Below are positions 22,641 to 34,500 of a stretch of DNA of 64,000 nt, piece after piece. Source of the DNA: Cynocephalus volans (lineage: Eukaryota > Chordata > Mammalia > Dermoptera > Cynocephalidae). The notes under the pieces were generated by a model. That model searched no databases. It worked only from the letters and a program-made list of their open reading frames with translations, and had not been told where the DNA came from. Each line of letters begins with the position of its first letter. Within the stretch, counting starts at the first letter, position 1. The stretch is taken from NCBI RefSeq assembly GCF_027409185.1, contig NC_084471.1, forward strand, positions 6,106,535-6,170,534, in the 5' to 3' direction. Made by a program: the position numbers and the translations under genes.

Positions 22641-23626
22641 TATTCTATTTCATTCCTTTGGGTATATACCCAGAAGTGGGATAGCTGGGTTGTATGGTAG
22701 ATCTATCTGTAGTTGTTTGAGACACTTCATACTGTTTTCCATAGTCACTGTACTAATTTACAGTCCTACCAACTGTAAATTAGAAGAGTTCCCCTTTCTC
22801 TGCATCCTCGCCAGCATTTGTTGTTCTGTCTTTTTGATTATGGCCAGTCTAACTGGGGTGAGATGGTATCTTAATGTGGTTTGATTTGCATTTCCCTGAT
22901 GACTAGTGATGTTGAGCGTTTTTCAAGTACATGTTGGCCATTTGTGTGTCTTCCTTCAAAAAACGTTTGTTCAGCTCTTCTGCCCATTTTTTAATTGGGT
23001 TATTTGGGGGTTTTTTTGCTCTGTAGTTGTATGAGTTCCTTGTATATTCTGGATATTAGTCCCTTGCAGATGTATGGTTTGGAAATCATCATGTTGAAAG
23101 GATACATACACTCCCCAGGTTCCTCACAGCTCTATTTATAATAGGCAAGATATGGAACCAACCTAAACGTTCATCAGTGGATAACTGGATAAGGAAGATG
23201 TGGTATATATGCACAATGGAATACTACTCAGCCATCAAAAAGAATGAAACTCTGCCATTTGCAGCAGCATGGATGAGCTTGAAGAATATCGTGTCAAATG
23301 AAATAAGCCAGGCACAGAAAGAGAAATACCACATATCCTCACTCATAAGTGAGAGCTAAGAGAGAAAGAAGGAAGGAAAGATCACAGTGGTGTGTTGAAC
23401 TTGCAGAGGGAGAGAACAGATCTAGGGTTGCCAGGGCAGGGGTGGATGGTGGGGAGAGGGGCACTGGGAAGAGGTTGGGTGGGGAACACACGGAATAAAT
23501 GCATTTGAGGTGGTGATAGCATTGATTTGCTCACCACATTGTGGGCATGGCTCCTGATGGTCAGCTCTCGACCCATGAATATGTATAATCAATAAAAATT
23601 TTTATAAATATATATTCTATTTCATT
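22641..23626 (+). mobile_element. 5'-inverted (twin-primed) L1 3' end with target-site duplication
   Basis: 23081-23612 is a plus-strand L1 3' end finishing in an A-rich tail. 22655-23080 is the adjoining upstream L1 segment in reverse orientation. Both breakpoints fall at the same place in L1 (the aaatgaaatcatcatg area), the signature of twin priming. The direct repeat tattctatttcatt flanks it at 22641-22654 and 23613-23626. It is inserted into the older minus-strand L1. Confidence 0.9.
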
Positions 23627-23777
23627 TTGTTTCAGTTTTAGTAAGTTGAATTAGTCAAGGAATTTGTCATCTCATCTACATTGAATTTTGGTGTAAACTT
23701 GTTCATAATACTTTTTATTATTATTTTACTATCTGTAGACTCTAAAGTGATAATTGCTTTTTCATTCTTAATTTGTG

Positions 23778-24218
23778 TTTTTTTTTCCTGAGGCACTAAA
23801 TTTTAATTTTATTAATTATAATTTAACATTAAAGAGTCACAATAATGGTAATATCATGTTAAAGAAATAAAATTACATAGCAGCATGTGGGTAATAGCTA
23901 CCATAATGGTACAGAGTCTATATTAAGCACATCCTACCTGAATCTTTCCCTAGGCAGGGTCTGCCTCCCTTCCACGAACCCTCAGGTTGACTCAAGATGT
24001 GGGCCACTCTCCACAGCACATTTCTGACCCTGAACTGCACACATGGCCCTGAGCTATTTCAAATCTTGCTTGTGCCCATGTTTTCTGTTACTCTGAAAGA
24101 GCAGGTCTTCTTGGGTCCCCATAGGACTTGGTAGAGCTAGGTGATCATAGGAGCCAAGACCACCCTTGTCCATGGACCTCTGGAGGACCCTCTCCCTAGT
24201 GCAGGACACTGACACTTT
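23778..24218 (-). other. Unclassified insertion with A-tail on minus strand (retrocopy candidate)
   Basis: A 440-bp block that breaks the surrounding L1. On the minus strand it ends in an A-run (23786-23778), with AATAAA 22 nt before it (23813-23808), like a processed 3'UTR. I do not recognise the source and see no clear target-site duplication. Confidence 0.45.
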
Positions 24219-25462
24219 ATCTTGATCTGTCTATCTAGAGGTTCATAAATTTTATTTATCTTTTTGGATAACTAACTTTTGGCTTTGTTCTTTTTCTCTA
24301 TTGGGTTTTATTTGTTGTCATTGTTGATCCATGTTCTTTATTTTCCTCCCTTTTTCTTTTTTGAGTTTACTTATATATTTCATTTTCTTAAGGTACAACA
24401 CTAGTCATTGATTTAAAACTTTTCTTTCTTTCTTTTCTAATAGAAGCATTTAGATTTCCTTCCAGATACTGCATTAACTCTATTTCACAAATGTTGATAT
24501 GTTGCATTAGCATATATTCAGATTATTTTGAATTTGAATTCAAATTATTTTTTCACTTCCATTATGATTTTGTCTTTGACATGTGGATTATTTAGAAGTA
24601 TGGTTCCTTTGTCTTTTTCTTTTGAAATTTTCATGTATTTTGGTTTTTCCTAGATATCACTTTTATTCCCAATTTTATTTCATTGTGATATTCACATGAT
24701 TTTAATTCCTTTAAATTTACTGGGATTTCTTATATGTCCCAGAATTTTGTCTACATTAGTAATTGTGTCATGTGCACTTGAAAATAATGCATATTCTTCT
24801 GTTGTTGGGTGTAACATTCCATAAATAGGGATTAGCAGGTCAAAGTGGTTGATAGTTTCATTCAGATTATATGACTTTACTTTTTGTCTAGTTGATCCTT
24901 GAATTGCTGAGAGAAGGGTACAAAAATAAAATCTCCAACTATGATTTAGAAATGTCTGTTTATACTTTTAATTCAGTTGTATTTTCTTTATTTCCTTCCT
25001 GTATTTGAAGTTCTATTATTAGGTTCATTCACATTTACCATAGTTGTGTCTTCTAAATAAATTGCCCATTTGATCATTGTCAAAAGATCCTCTATATCTG
25101 GTAATACTTTTTTGTCTTAAAGCCTATTTTATCTAATGCTTATACAGGCACCCTGGGCTTTTCATGCTTACTGTGTGCTTGATATTTCTTTTTGTGCACA
25201 TTTACCTTAAGCCTATCTTTATATTTAAAGTGCATGTGGTTAAGTCTTGCCTTTATATTCATTTTGACAAAATCTTGCCTCTTGATTGTACAGTATAGCT
25301 CATTAACATTAGAGATAATTATTGATGTGGTTGGTAACTTTATTATGTTTTCTATTTGTCTCCTCTGGTTTTTCATTTCCCTGTTTATCCATTCTTGCCT
25401 TCTCTTGGACTAAAAAAAATTTTTTTTATAATTCAGTTTCAATTTTTTCAGCTATACCTTTT

Positions 25463-25579
25463 ACTTATTATTTTATTTACTGATTGATTGATTGGTAGCT
25501 GGCCAGTATGGGGATCTGAATCCTTGACCTTGGTGTTATGACACCCTGCTCTAACCAACTGAGCTAACCAGCCAGCCCT
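25463..25579 (-). mobile_element. tRNA-Ile-type SINE with 13-bp target-site duplication
   Basis: Minus-strand copy with the 'taaccaactgagctaacca' complement of the A-box region. The direct repeat agctatacctttt flanks it at 25450-25462 and 25580-25592. Confidence 0.92.
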
Positions 25580-26453
25580 AGCTATACCTTTTGGCATTTT
25601 GTTTTTTTAGTAGTTGTTTTAGGGATTATAATATACATCCTTACCTTTTCAATTTACTTAGGGTTTATATCATACCACTTCATGCAAAAGATAAAAACCT
25701 TGAAAGTAGATAAGTTCCTTCTGCTATTACTAAATGCTATAATTATCATGTGTATTATATCTATGTATTTTATCAGTCCCACAGGACTAATTATAGTTTT
25801 TGTTTTAAACAGCACTGTTTACTATTCTAAAATTAAGAGGGAAAAGTAATCCTTTATGTAACTCAGGTATTTACCATTTCCAGTATTCTTCATTACTTCC
25901 TAAATATCTAGGTTTTAATCTTTTGTCACTTCCCATTAGCTTGAGAAATTCCTTTGGCATTTTTTTGTAGTCCAGATCTGCTGGTAAAGAAATCTCTTAG
26001 TTTTCTTTTACCCCCCAAAATGTTTTTATTTAACCATCATTACTAAAAAATATTTTTGTTAAATATTGAATTTTTTTGACACTTTCCCCCTCTTTTGGGC
26101 ACTTTATTGTTCCTTTACTGTATTGGAACAAGATATTGTCCCACTGTCTTTTGCCTTCATAGTTTCTGCTGGTAAGTTAGCTGATTTGGATTGTTGGTCT
26201 TCTGTAGGTAATGTTTCGTTTTTCTGGGTTCTTTTAAAATTATATCTTTATCTTTCATTTTCAGCAGTTTCATTATGATGTGCTAGGTGTAATTTTCTTT
26301 GTATTTTAGCCAGCTGGAGCTTTGCCGGTTATCAAATCTGAAAATTTCTCTTTCACCAAATTGAAGATATTTGGATCCACTAATTTTCAGATATTTTATG
26401 TGCCCTTTTCTCTCCTTTCTCTTCCTCTGGAGATCCAATGACATGTGTGTCAG

Positions 26454-26765
26454 TGTTGGGCTGCATCACAGACCCTCTGCCCCATCCTGTGCAGGTCCTG
26501 AGTCAGGTAAGTGAAAGAAAAACCAAGCAGCTGCCAGCAAAGTGGGCATGCTTTATTCTTCAGATGTGAGCTCTGCTGACCAGCGGTTCAGAGCTGCTGC
26601 CTTCCATACTGAAGTACACAATAGCGGCAACAGGCCAAGGGGTACACGGGGTCACATGCACACTAATTCTACTCTTACATCGTTTGTTTACAACAGATGT
26701 GCTGAATCATGCCCAGCCGGATATGAGGTGAGAGGGCCTGACCAAACCAACTCCATTTTCCTCAC
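26454..26765 (-). repeat. Provirus 3' LTR
   Basis: Direct repeat of 30299-30609, starting TGTTGGGCTG on plus. As the provirus is on minus, this is the 3' LTR. It keeps only about 5 CpGs against about 18 in its partner. Confidence 0.92.
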
Positions 26766-27428
26766 ACTCCACCCGTTCAGGGTCTCTTGCTGTACAGTCT
26801 ATGCATTTGGAATCTTCTGTGATGTTCCCTTAGTGAGGATAAATGACCCTTGCATTCACATAACCTCTGTACCTATTGTACATTCTACACACCTTGAAGA
26901 TTGTCCCCATAGCTCTATCCTTTCAACTGCTAGCCACGAAAACCCCACTCATACACATGTCTGGTTAGTAGTTGTCATTGGGGTGATTTTCCACAGGAAT
27001 CCTGCAGCCACACTGGTAGGAAACTTGGTACATATTCAGCAAGCTGACACATTGGCCACATGAATGTATCTATGTGTCCAGTCAGCTCTGGTGCCTGCAG
27101 CCACAGTACATGGGCAAAAAGATTAAAAAGTTATTGGTACCAATAGAGGGAGTTCTCATCCCTCTGGCAGAATACATGCCAACTTACCATCCTGGAAAGA
27201 ACGGTTGCAGGAACAGGTGCTGTGGCCCTATGCAACAGAGCCTCCACTGGAGAGGGCCTGCCCTCCTGTCGGCCATAACCACCCTGCCCACCCCTTCAGG
27301 GATGGGGGTTGGGAGGATAGCCTTAGTCCCTTTTTCAGAAGACCATTGTACTGTTCAGTCATTCCCACTGCCAGGGGATGATACAGCACATGTAACTTCC
27401 ACTGAATGGACAACTGAGAAGCCCACTT

Positions 27429-27638
27429 CTATACTTCATGTCCAGTAAAGTGGGTTCCATTATCAATTTCTATGACTAGGGGCTGACCGTACATGGCCGT
27501 AAGGCTGTTTGATGCTTTAATAGTGCTTGCCTGGTCTGGGGCCTTACTAGACCATACAAACAGAAGACTAGTAGTCACATCAATGGCTGTGAAGATATAC
27601 CTGTAGTTAGTTCTCCGACTTTGGCAGTGATCCCACAA
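27429..27638 (-). pseudogene. ERV-L-like integrase core remnant
   Basis: The longest open piece of the integrase region, with a TAIDVTT stretch and a YGQPLVIEIDNGTHFTG stretch that hold core acidic positions of the DDE fold. Upstream and downstream parts are out of frame or stopped. Confidence 0.8.
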
Positions 27639-28189
27639 GACCCACCTGCCACCATGTCAGGAGTATCCTCCTCTCAGGTTTTCTGCCTATCTGCATGTGG
27701 CACCTGGTGAGCTATCAAGGGTGTATCTGCCCATCAGGGGCATTCTTTCTTAGGTTTATGCAGCACCTGGTGGGCCATCAACCACATGGTCTTGCAGCCA
27801 ACATGCTGCATTCTCCAAAGTAGCCACCCAGCTACAGCAGTGCCTGGAGCTCTCTCCAGCCATTGTACCTTAGCCAGTGTATCAACATCATCATTGCCTG
27901 GACTGGCTAAGAGGAAATGTCCTGTGACATGGAAAAGACTTATTTCCTTCTCATGTCCTAATTCCCATAACTCCTGCTACATGGCTTGTCCCCACAGAGG
28001 TTAGTGACCTGCCAGCCACTGCTGATATTTCCGAGTACATATCCAAAGGGTAAGACCCTTATATACGGCCCACTCATATTGTTCCAAATGACCTAGCAGC
28101 ATTGGAGCCGCCTTGGTTAAATCTGCAAGAGAATCAGAGGTTAGTAAGACATTGTGTATGTATTGAAACGTAACCATGCTGGGCCTAGT

Positions 28190-28603
28190 CTACCTGGTTA
28201 GGTCTCCAGCAACTAAACCATGACAGATGGTTGGGCTATTCAGATAGCCTTGGAGCAACATTTGAAAAGTCCAGTGCCTTCCTTCCCAAGATGAAGGCAA
28301 ACTGACCTTGGCTATCAGCCGAGATTGGAATAGAGTAAAAGGATTTGCAAGGTCCAGTACATAATGATAAGTTCCTGGCTGAGTCATCAGCTGATCCATC
28401 AAGTTGTGAATGGAAGGCACAGCCACATGCAAAGGAGGCACTGCTTTGTTCAGATCTTGATAGTCCACAGTCATCCTCCAGGTCCCATCAGGTTTTTTCA
28501 CTGGCCATACCAGGGCATTAAAGGGACTGTGTGCAGGATGAATAATGCCAACCTTTTCTAACTCCAATATAGTGGCACCTATCTCTGCACATCCTCCCAG
28601 CAA
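28190..28603 (-). pseudogene. ERV-L-like reverse-transcriptase remnant
   Basis: 137-codon open piece covering the fingers and palm (KPDGTWRMTVDYQDLN, then a VLDLAN segment holding the first catalytic Asp). Beyond a stop the catalytic YxDD box is replaced by YIHN, so the enzyme is inactive. Confidence 0.88.
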
Positions 28604-28829
28604 GTGATACTATGTGACATTCACCACATGCCTTGGCTTGGGTAATACCTGTGGGTCATGTTTAGCAAGTCCCGACAACACAGGCTTTACTGTCCGTATC
28701 TGCAGCTGGAATTCTCCAACCAGCTGTTTGCAGAAGCAAACCATAGAGTACATCTATACCCAAAATGTATTCAGCTACTGGGAATACATACACAGTACGT
28801 ACACAAGGGAGAAATCACCGTATGCTCAG

Positions 28830-28965
28830 CAGCAAAGACATGGCTTTGACTATAATAGTCTGTCCTCTATCATCGTCAACATTCACTATGGCCCCTGGAA
28901 ACTTATCTAGGTTGCCATGTATCAGGTGTCCACCAACACCAGTACACACTGCACATTTATCCCTG
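28830..28965 (-). pseudogene. Retroviral protease remnant
   Basis: Degenerate aspartic-protease frame. The expected active-site triplet region reads CTGVGG, so the catalytic Asp is lost. It lies directly upstream of RT in the provirus. Confidence 0.55.
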
Positions 28966-29302
28966 ACCAATGTATTGCCAGTTCAACGTGAGGCCTCTGG
29001 TCCTTGTCTGCTCCCAATATATGAGCACCTCAGCCTGGTTCCTAGCCAAAAGAGTACAGTCCATCCACCTCCACACAAGTAATCAAAAAATCCTTCAAAT
29101 ACACTGGGTGTACCTTGTCACCTGTTTCTGGATGTTTAGCAAAACGCTTTTCTGGGTGCAATTGTTGGACTGCATTTGGTTGCCGGTCGATTTTTTTCCC
29201 CATCAACTTCTGCTGTAAGCAAGTCAAACCATGTCTGCATATGGCTGGTCTTGCTTGGTCCCTTCAGGGTAAAATCCTGAGTATTTCTTGGGTGTTCAGT
29301 CT

Positions 29303-30150
29303 TCACCACCTTTTGGACCCCCTTTGCTTGTCTCTCACCTCTGCTTCACCCAGACTGGCCACCATGGTTGTCACTTCATGCATAGGATGACCAACGTATG
29401 GGGCCAGTATGGCCATTAGTGACCCAAAGGATGTCGATGGAGCATTTTGCAGCACTACGTCTCTCATGCTGCCTGTACAATGTTCATCATCTGGGCCACG
29501 GGTGTTCACATTAAACATGGACTGTCACATCCCCAGCTCCCAAATCACTTGGACCAGCTTGGCATACGTTTACCATTTACTCATGGTTTTGGGAAGCTCT
29601 CCGATGATTGTCCACACGGTCTGGATGGCTGCATTCACCCAGTCCATCAAGGAGTGCTTATCCTGTCCCGGTGCATATCTGCGGCTGTTCTGTAGCCGCT
29701 GCCGCAGGGATGGGTGTGTGGTGATGGAAGCCAGCGCTTCCATCTCCTCACCAGAACACATCATGCCATCCACCTGTCGGTCCCACAGCTGCAAACGCCA
29801 AGCAGCTAGGGGTTCATCCTGTTCCTGGCAAAACCGTTTCCTAAGTCCACCAACTCAGCTCGAGTGTAGGGGACATTAGTATATTGGGTCACTTGTGGAT
29901 TGCCTACTGGTTGCCCGCCTTGTCCTATGGGCTATTCATGCTTCAATTTCTAATGCACAACAGGTCGTGCCAGGGGGAGCACAGTCTCCCCCAACTCACC
30001 ATCAGTTTCGTCATTGTCCCCAGCATCGAAACAGGAGTGACCTTTTGCTGTAGTTCAGCCTCCAGAACAAGTACCCATGCTTCCAGCAAGTCTGCTTTTT
30101 GCTGCAAATCTTGAAGCCGCGCCACTTCATGGAGTGCCTGGTCCATGTTG
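29303..30150 (-). pseudogene. ERV gag remnants
   Basis: Several short open pieces. The 5'-most part (around 30150-29990 on minus) encodes a Leu/Glu/Gln-rich helix likely to be coiled coil. The next (29794-29570) has a capsid-like SLMDWVNAAI phrase. Identification is by position and by resemblance to class III gag, and is weaker than for pol. Confidence 0.6.
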
Positions 30151-30278
30151 ACACGTAGTACAGTGAGCAACGGCCAGACCCTGGCCAACAGGAAAGCGGC
30201 TGCCGGGTACCACAGACTCGAGGGCAGCCACCTTTCCTCCCCCTCCCGAGGAGCTAGTGGCTCCCTTACCTGCTCGGA

Positions 30279-30296
30279 ATCCTGATGACTGTGCCA
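30279..30296 (-). other. Provirus primer-binding site, tRNA-Ser-like
   Basis: Two nt inside the 5' LTR the minus strand reads TGGCACAGTCATCAGGAT. It resembles the complement of a tRNA-Ser 3' end; the differences include CpG-type transitions. Other tRNAs considered (His, Leu, Val) fit worse. Confidence 0.6.
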
Positions 30297-30298
30297 AT

Positions 30299-30609
30299 TG
30301 TTGGGCTGGATCACAGACCCCTCTGCCCCATCCTGTGCAGGTCCTGAGCCAGGTGGTCGAAAGAAAAACCGAGCAGCCGCTGGCAAAGTGCACATGCTTT
30401 ATTCTTCAGACACGAGCTCCGCCGACCAGAGGTTCAGAGCCGCTGCCTTCCATATGGAAAGTACACGATGGCGGCAACGAGCCAGGGGTACACGGCACGC
30501 ATGCGCACTAACTCCGCTCCGATGGAACTTGTTTACAAAAGATGTGCTGAGTCATACCCAGCCGGATATGAGGCGACAGGGCCCGACCAAAGCAATCCAC
30601 TTGCCTGCA
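30299..30609 (-). repeat. Provirus 5' LTR
   Basis: 311-bp direct repeat of 26454-26765. Starts TGTTGGGCTG and ends GCCTGCA on plus. It is next to the primer-binding site, so it is the 5' LTR, and it is rich in CpG (about 18). Confidence 0.92.
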
Positions 30610-31061
30610 GTGAGGCATTTGGATAATGTCTTATAGGTCTCGGAGGCTCTTCATATTTTCTTAATCCTCTTTCCCTTTGTTTTTCAGATTGGGTAATTTC
30701 CATTGATCCGGCTTCAAGATCATTGACTTTTTCTTCTGTCATCTCCATTCTCCTATTAAACCCAGCCAGTGTCTTTTTAAAAAAATTTCAGATATAGTAT
30801 TTTGCTTTCCTAAAATTTCCCTTGTTTTTTATGATTTGTAGTTTTAGTTTTAACTGAGATTGTCCATGTTTTCATTTATTGTAAGCATATTTTTCTTTAT
30901 ATACTTGAGGGCATTGCTAAATCTTTGACTTATTTCCAACATCTGCATCATTTTAAGGTTGGTTTCTGTTGATCGTTTTAGAGTAGGTGATGTTTTCCTG
31001 ATTCCTTGTATGATGAATAATTCTTAATTGTATCCCGAACATTGTGAATATTTTGGGGGGT

Positions 31062-31144
31062 GGGTGGGGAAGCTAGCTGGAACGGGGATCCGAACCCTTG
31101 ACCTTGGCTTTATAACACCACGCTCTAACCAGCTGAGCTACGGA
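31062..31144 (-). mobile_element. tRNA-Ile-type SINE
   Basis: Minus-strand copy in the host L1, recognised by 'gctctaaccagctgagcta' (A-box complement) and 'gatccgaacccttgacctt' (B-box complement). Confidence 0.85.
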
Positions 31145-31560
31145 CGTTGCAAACATTATGTTGTAGAGACCTTCAGTTCTATTATATTCCTCCAAAGAGT
31201 ATTGGCTTTTGTTTGCTTTTGTGAGCGTTTAACTTGGTTGGGTTCAACTTGCAAACTCTGTCTATTGGGAGCTCAAACCTCAGTTCAGTTCTTCTATCTT
31301 TAGCCGGTGTCTGTCCCACACGTGTGGCACAGAGATCAGGCAGAACACTGAACAGACTTTATACACAGAATTTGTGCTCTCCCCGTCTGGCTTTCTCCTG
31401 TCTTGGATTCCCTACTCACTTTCCAGTGTCTGTGGTTGTCCCAAACTCTGCCCTCTGTTTTTCAAGCCTAAAAGACTGTGCTTTTCTAGTGGAGATAGAG
31501 CCACTCTCCTAGAGGTGCTAACTTTGGCCTGGCTCAGGTTAAAAGCCACGTAATGGAAGC

Positions 31561-34500
31561 TCAGCCTGTGCCATTCACGTTTTCCAAGTGCGGACTTTCC
31601 TCCATAACCTGTATGTTCTCATTTGTTCTCCAAGGCCCTCAAGTCATTGTTGATTTTTTGATTTTGATGTTTGGTATTTGTCCAGAGTTCATAAATGTTA
31701 CCTGTGGAAAGGTCAAGTCTTGCAGGAGCTATGCAGCCATAGTGCAAGTGAAATACTTAGATATATTTATTACATATATAAAAATTACAGAAGTAGTTAA
31801 AGACTTGTTTGTTCTTTTCCTCTATGAAGAATTTGATGTGTCTCCTTCCTATGCATTTTTAAAAATTCTCTTTGTATATATATTGTTCAACATGTACAAT
31901 ATTGTCCAATCTGTGAGCAATATTTAGGATAGTTTGGGGAGTTAAAAATTTTACACATGTGGTGCCAGCTGTATTAATTGTTCTGCAACTTTTCTCTCTC
32001 TCAGTGTATTATTTTGGAATCTATACATGTTGATCCATTACACATCTATTTTATTCATCTTAACTGCAGGACTCCCTTTTTATGGGCACACCCCCAATTT
32101 ATCTGCCATTTCTTCTACTCGTGGACATTTAGGCCGCCTCTAACTCTTTTCTCTGGCGACAATGCTGTGGTGATGTCCTTATACCCACTTCTTTGGCTAC
32201 TTACCTAGACATGCAGTGCTTTAACTTCACCAGCTTGCTAAATTGCTCTCCAAAGTGATCGTACCGATTCCTACCAGCAGTATATGAAAGTGCCCATTCC
32301 TCAAAATATTAACAATGTTATTTGTGGGTGGTGACATTTCAAGTGATTTTTATTGTCTTTTTTATACTTTCTGTTGTTGAATTTTTTCCCTTGAGCAGTT
32401 ATTATTCTTATAACAAAAAAGAGAAGCTTTTTGCTAAAAGCAACAGCAGAGGTGCTCTTCCTCTCATGCCCTCTTCATCCCGGGGAAGAATTCCACCCTC
32501 TGCTACCCGTGTCTCCAGCCTAGGGGTGTCCGTGACTCTCTCCTTTCTCTTCCACCTTGCACCTCCCTATGCTCTGCATGTACTGCTTTAGTTTCTTTCT
32601 TTCTTTCTTTTTTTGGCAGCTGGCCACTATGGGATCCGAAGCCTTGACCTGGCATTACAAGGCCATGTTCTAACTAACTGAGCTAACCATCCAGCCTGAC
32701 TGCTTTTGTTCCTAAGTATGCTCATTTATGCATTTATTTTCTTGTATTCTCTCCAACTATTCAGCCAGCCCCTTGAGGGCAGGACACGTAACTTACTCCT
32801 CTCTATAACTGTGAGATTCTCATTGAAGCACACAGGAATTGCAGAGTGGATACTGCCTTTCCCTCCCCACAAATGAGAAAGACCTCAAAGAACTTAGCCA
32901 GGTCACATACCCACGGTGTGGGACAGAAACCCAAACAGATCCTTCTGACTTTGAGCTTCCCCTGCTGGGCTAAACAACTTGCCGAGGGTCACACAGCTGC
33001 AAATCTGAGCTGGTACCAGAAGTGGGGTGCCTACTTTTGCTCCTCCAGTGATAGCAACCTGGCTGTCTTCAGGAGACACCGATTCCTTGGTGTGCTACAG
33101 ACATTTATGTCTGGACAGGATTCAATAATTCATTGTGGATGTCAACTCCAAGTTCTGGGAAGCCTGCCGAATCTCTGGAGTCACTTAAAATCTCTGTTGT
33201 TTCTGCAGAAGTGAATGTTTGGACAATTTATTCTCTGCGTCCTGTCAATAGAGACACCCTGGGGTCCTCATTTCAGCATTGTGTCTTGTTGTTTTAAGCT
33301 GAAATGCAACAACATGCTTCCAACACATTATCACTGTAATCGTTTTCTTTTGCTGTAGAAATGATTGGGAAATTGTGCTTTGATACAAGGGAAGGGTGAC
33401 AGGGCCACACAGTGCTAAGCTAGGATTCCACAGTTATTGTCTGTAAAAGGGAAACTGTTATCAAAGAAGCTGCAGGAGAACACCTTGGGGCCACCTCTAG
33501 GAGTCAGAAAATTTGAAACATATATTTCACGGATGTGCATTTCACGGTAAACCTCTCTGCATAATGCATGAGATTTGATTTAATGTCATTGTTAATTCTA
33601 GTGCTCATAATGGTGTGCTCTTAAGGGAGCCATCATTTTTATTTAGTTTTCTTTTTTTCTTCCCCTGGCAACAGAACTCTGAGGCCGTCTTAGGGTTGTT
33701 CTGAATTGTGTGAGCACAAGGCACCTTCCTGGGGAGGCGGTGCAGGTGCTTGGCGCGGCTTCTCTAGAGGCTGTGGCCCGTGTGCTAGGCGACGTTTGTC
33801 TCATGCTCTTGGGGAGCCCACTCAGGCCTGGTCTACACTCCCCGTGCCTGGCTGTGGTTGGTCAGAGATGGAGGGTTGTGTTTAAAAAAGAAATAAGAAA
33901 GAAAGAAAAGAAAAGAAAAAGCCTGTGTAGCAGAATAGAAAAGAAATGAAACAATAATTGGTTTTCAAGATGAGCAAGAGAATCTTTCCGGCCCAGGTAG
34001 GCTGGGCGTGACAGAGAACTAGAAAGAACAGAAAAGACAGGTAATGTAGGAGGAAGGGGCGGGAAGTAAAAACACGAAGCGAAGGGAGAGGGGAGATGGA
34101 GACAGATGCTGGACGAGAGACCAGGAGGAGGAAGGAACTGGTGGAGAAAGGGGAAGAGAAGCATCCAGAAGACATGGCCAAGGTTGACAGGCCCTGCTGA
34201 CTCCCCCGAATGCCCAGGGCTCAGGCCCAGGTCCCCCAAAGCCCGGCCCCCTGGAGCCCTGGGACAGTGAGGGCACTGGCCATGGCCCCCTAGCTCAGTG
34301 AGGGCTGGTGCAGGGTGAGCAGAGGGCTGGGGCCTCTCAAAGGACATCCCATGCAAAAGGCTGCCCAGGGCCCCAGCCATCCGTGCACTCCCAGGGGCAT
34401 CTGCAAACTGACGCCCTCTGGTCAGGGCAACCTGCAGCTGCAGAAGAGGTGTGCTGGGGAGCCTCACAGTGTCGAAGAGCGTGGATGGCCAGCTGGGAGC

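Larger units (their letters stand above)
26454..30609 (-). mobile_element. Broken ERV-L-like provirus, two LTRs and gag-pro-pol remnants
   Basis: About 4.15 kb on the minus strand between two direct LTRs of about 311 bp. The 5-bp flanks GTCAG (26449-26453) and GTGAG (30610-30614) fit a slightly mutated target duplication in the host L1. Internal order on minus: primer-binding site, gag remnant with a coiled-coil-like segment (30.1-30.0 kb) and further gag (29.8-29.3 kb), protease remnant (about 28.96-28.83 kb), reverse transcriptase (28.60-28.15), RNase H (about 27.95-27.85) and integrase core (27.64-27.43). Every gene has stops and shifts, and no env was recognised. The class III (ERV-L) assignment rests on the RT and integrase wording. 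The copy is dead as a coding element. Confidence 0.88.
21740..31560 (-). mobile_element. Old L1 on minus strand, interrupted by later insertions
   Basis: The minus strand at 21966-21772 reads through the L1 reverse-transcriptase active-site area (KLTLLADDIIVYV; the usual FADD is LADD). Going right the sequence continues toward the L1 5' side through 23627-26453 and, after the provirus, 30610-31060 and onward to about 31560. The 3' third is missing at the left end. The L1 was entered by SINEs at 22115, 25463 and 31062, a twin-primed L1 at 22655, an unclassified block at 23778 and a provirus at 26454. No frame is intact. Confidence 0.8.
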
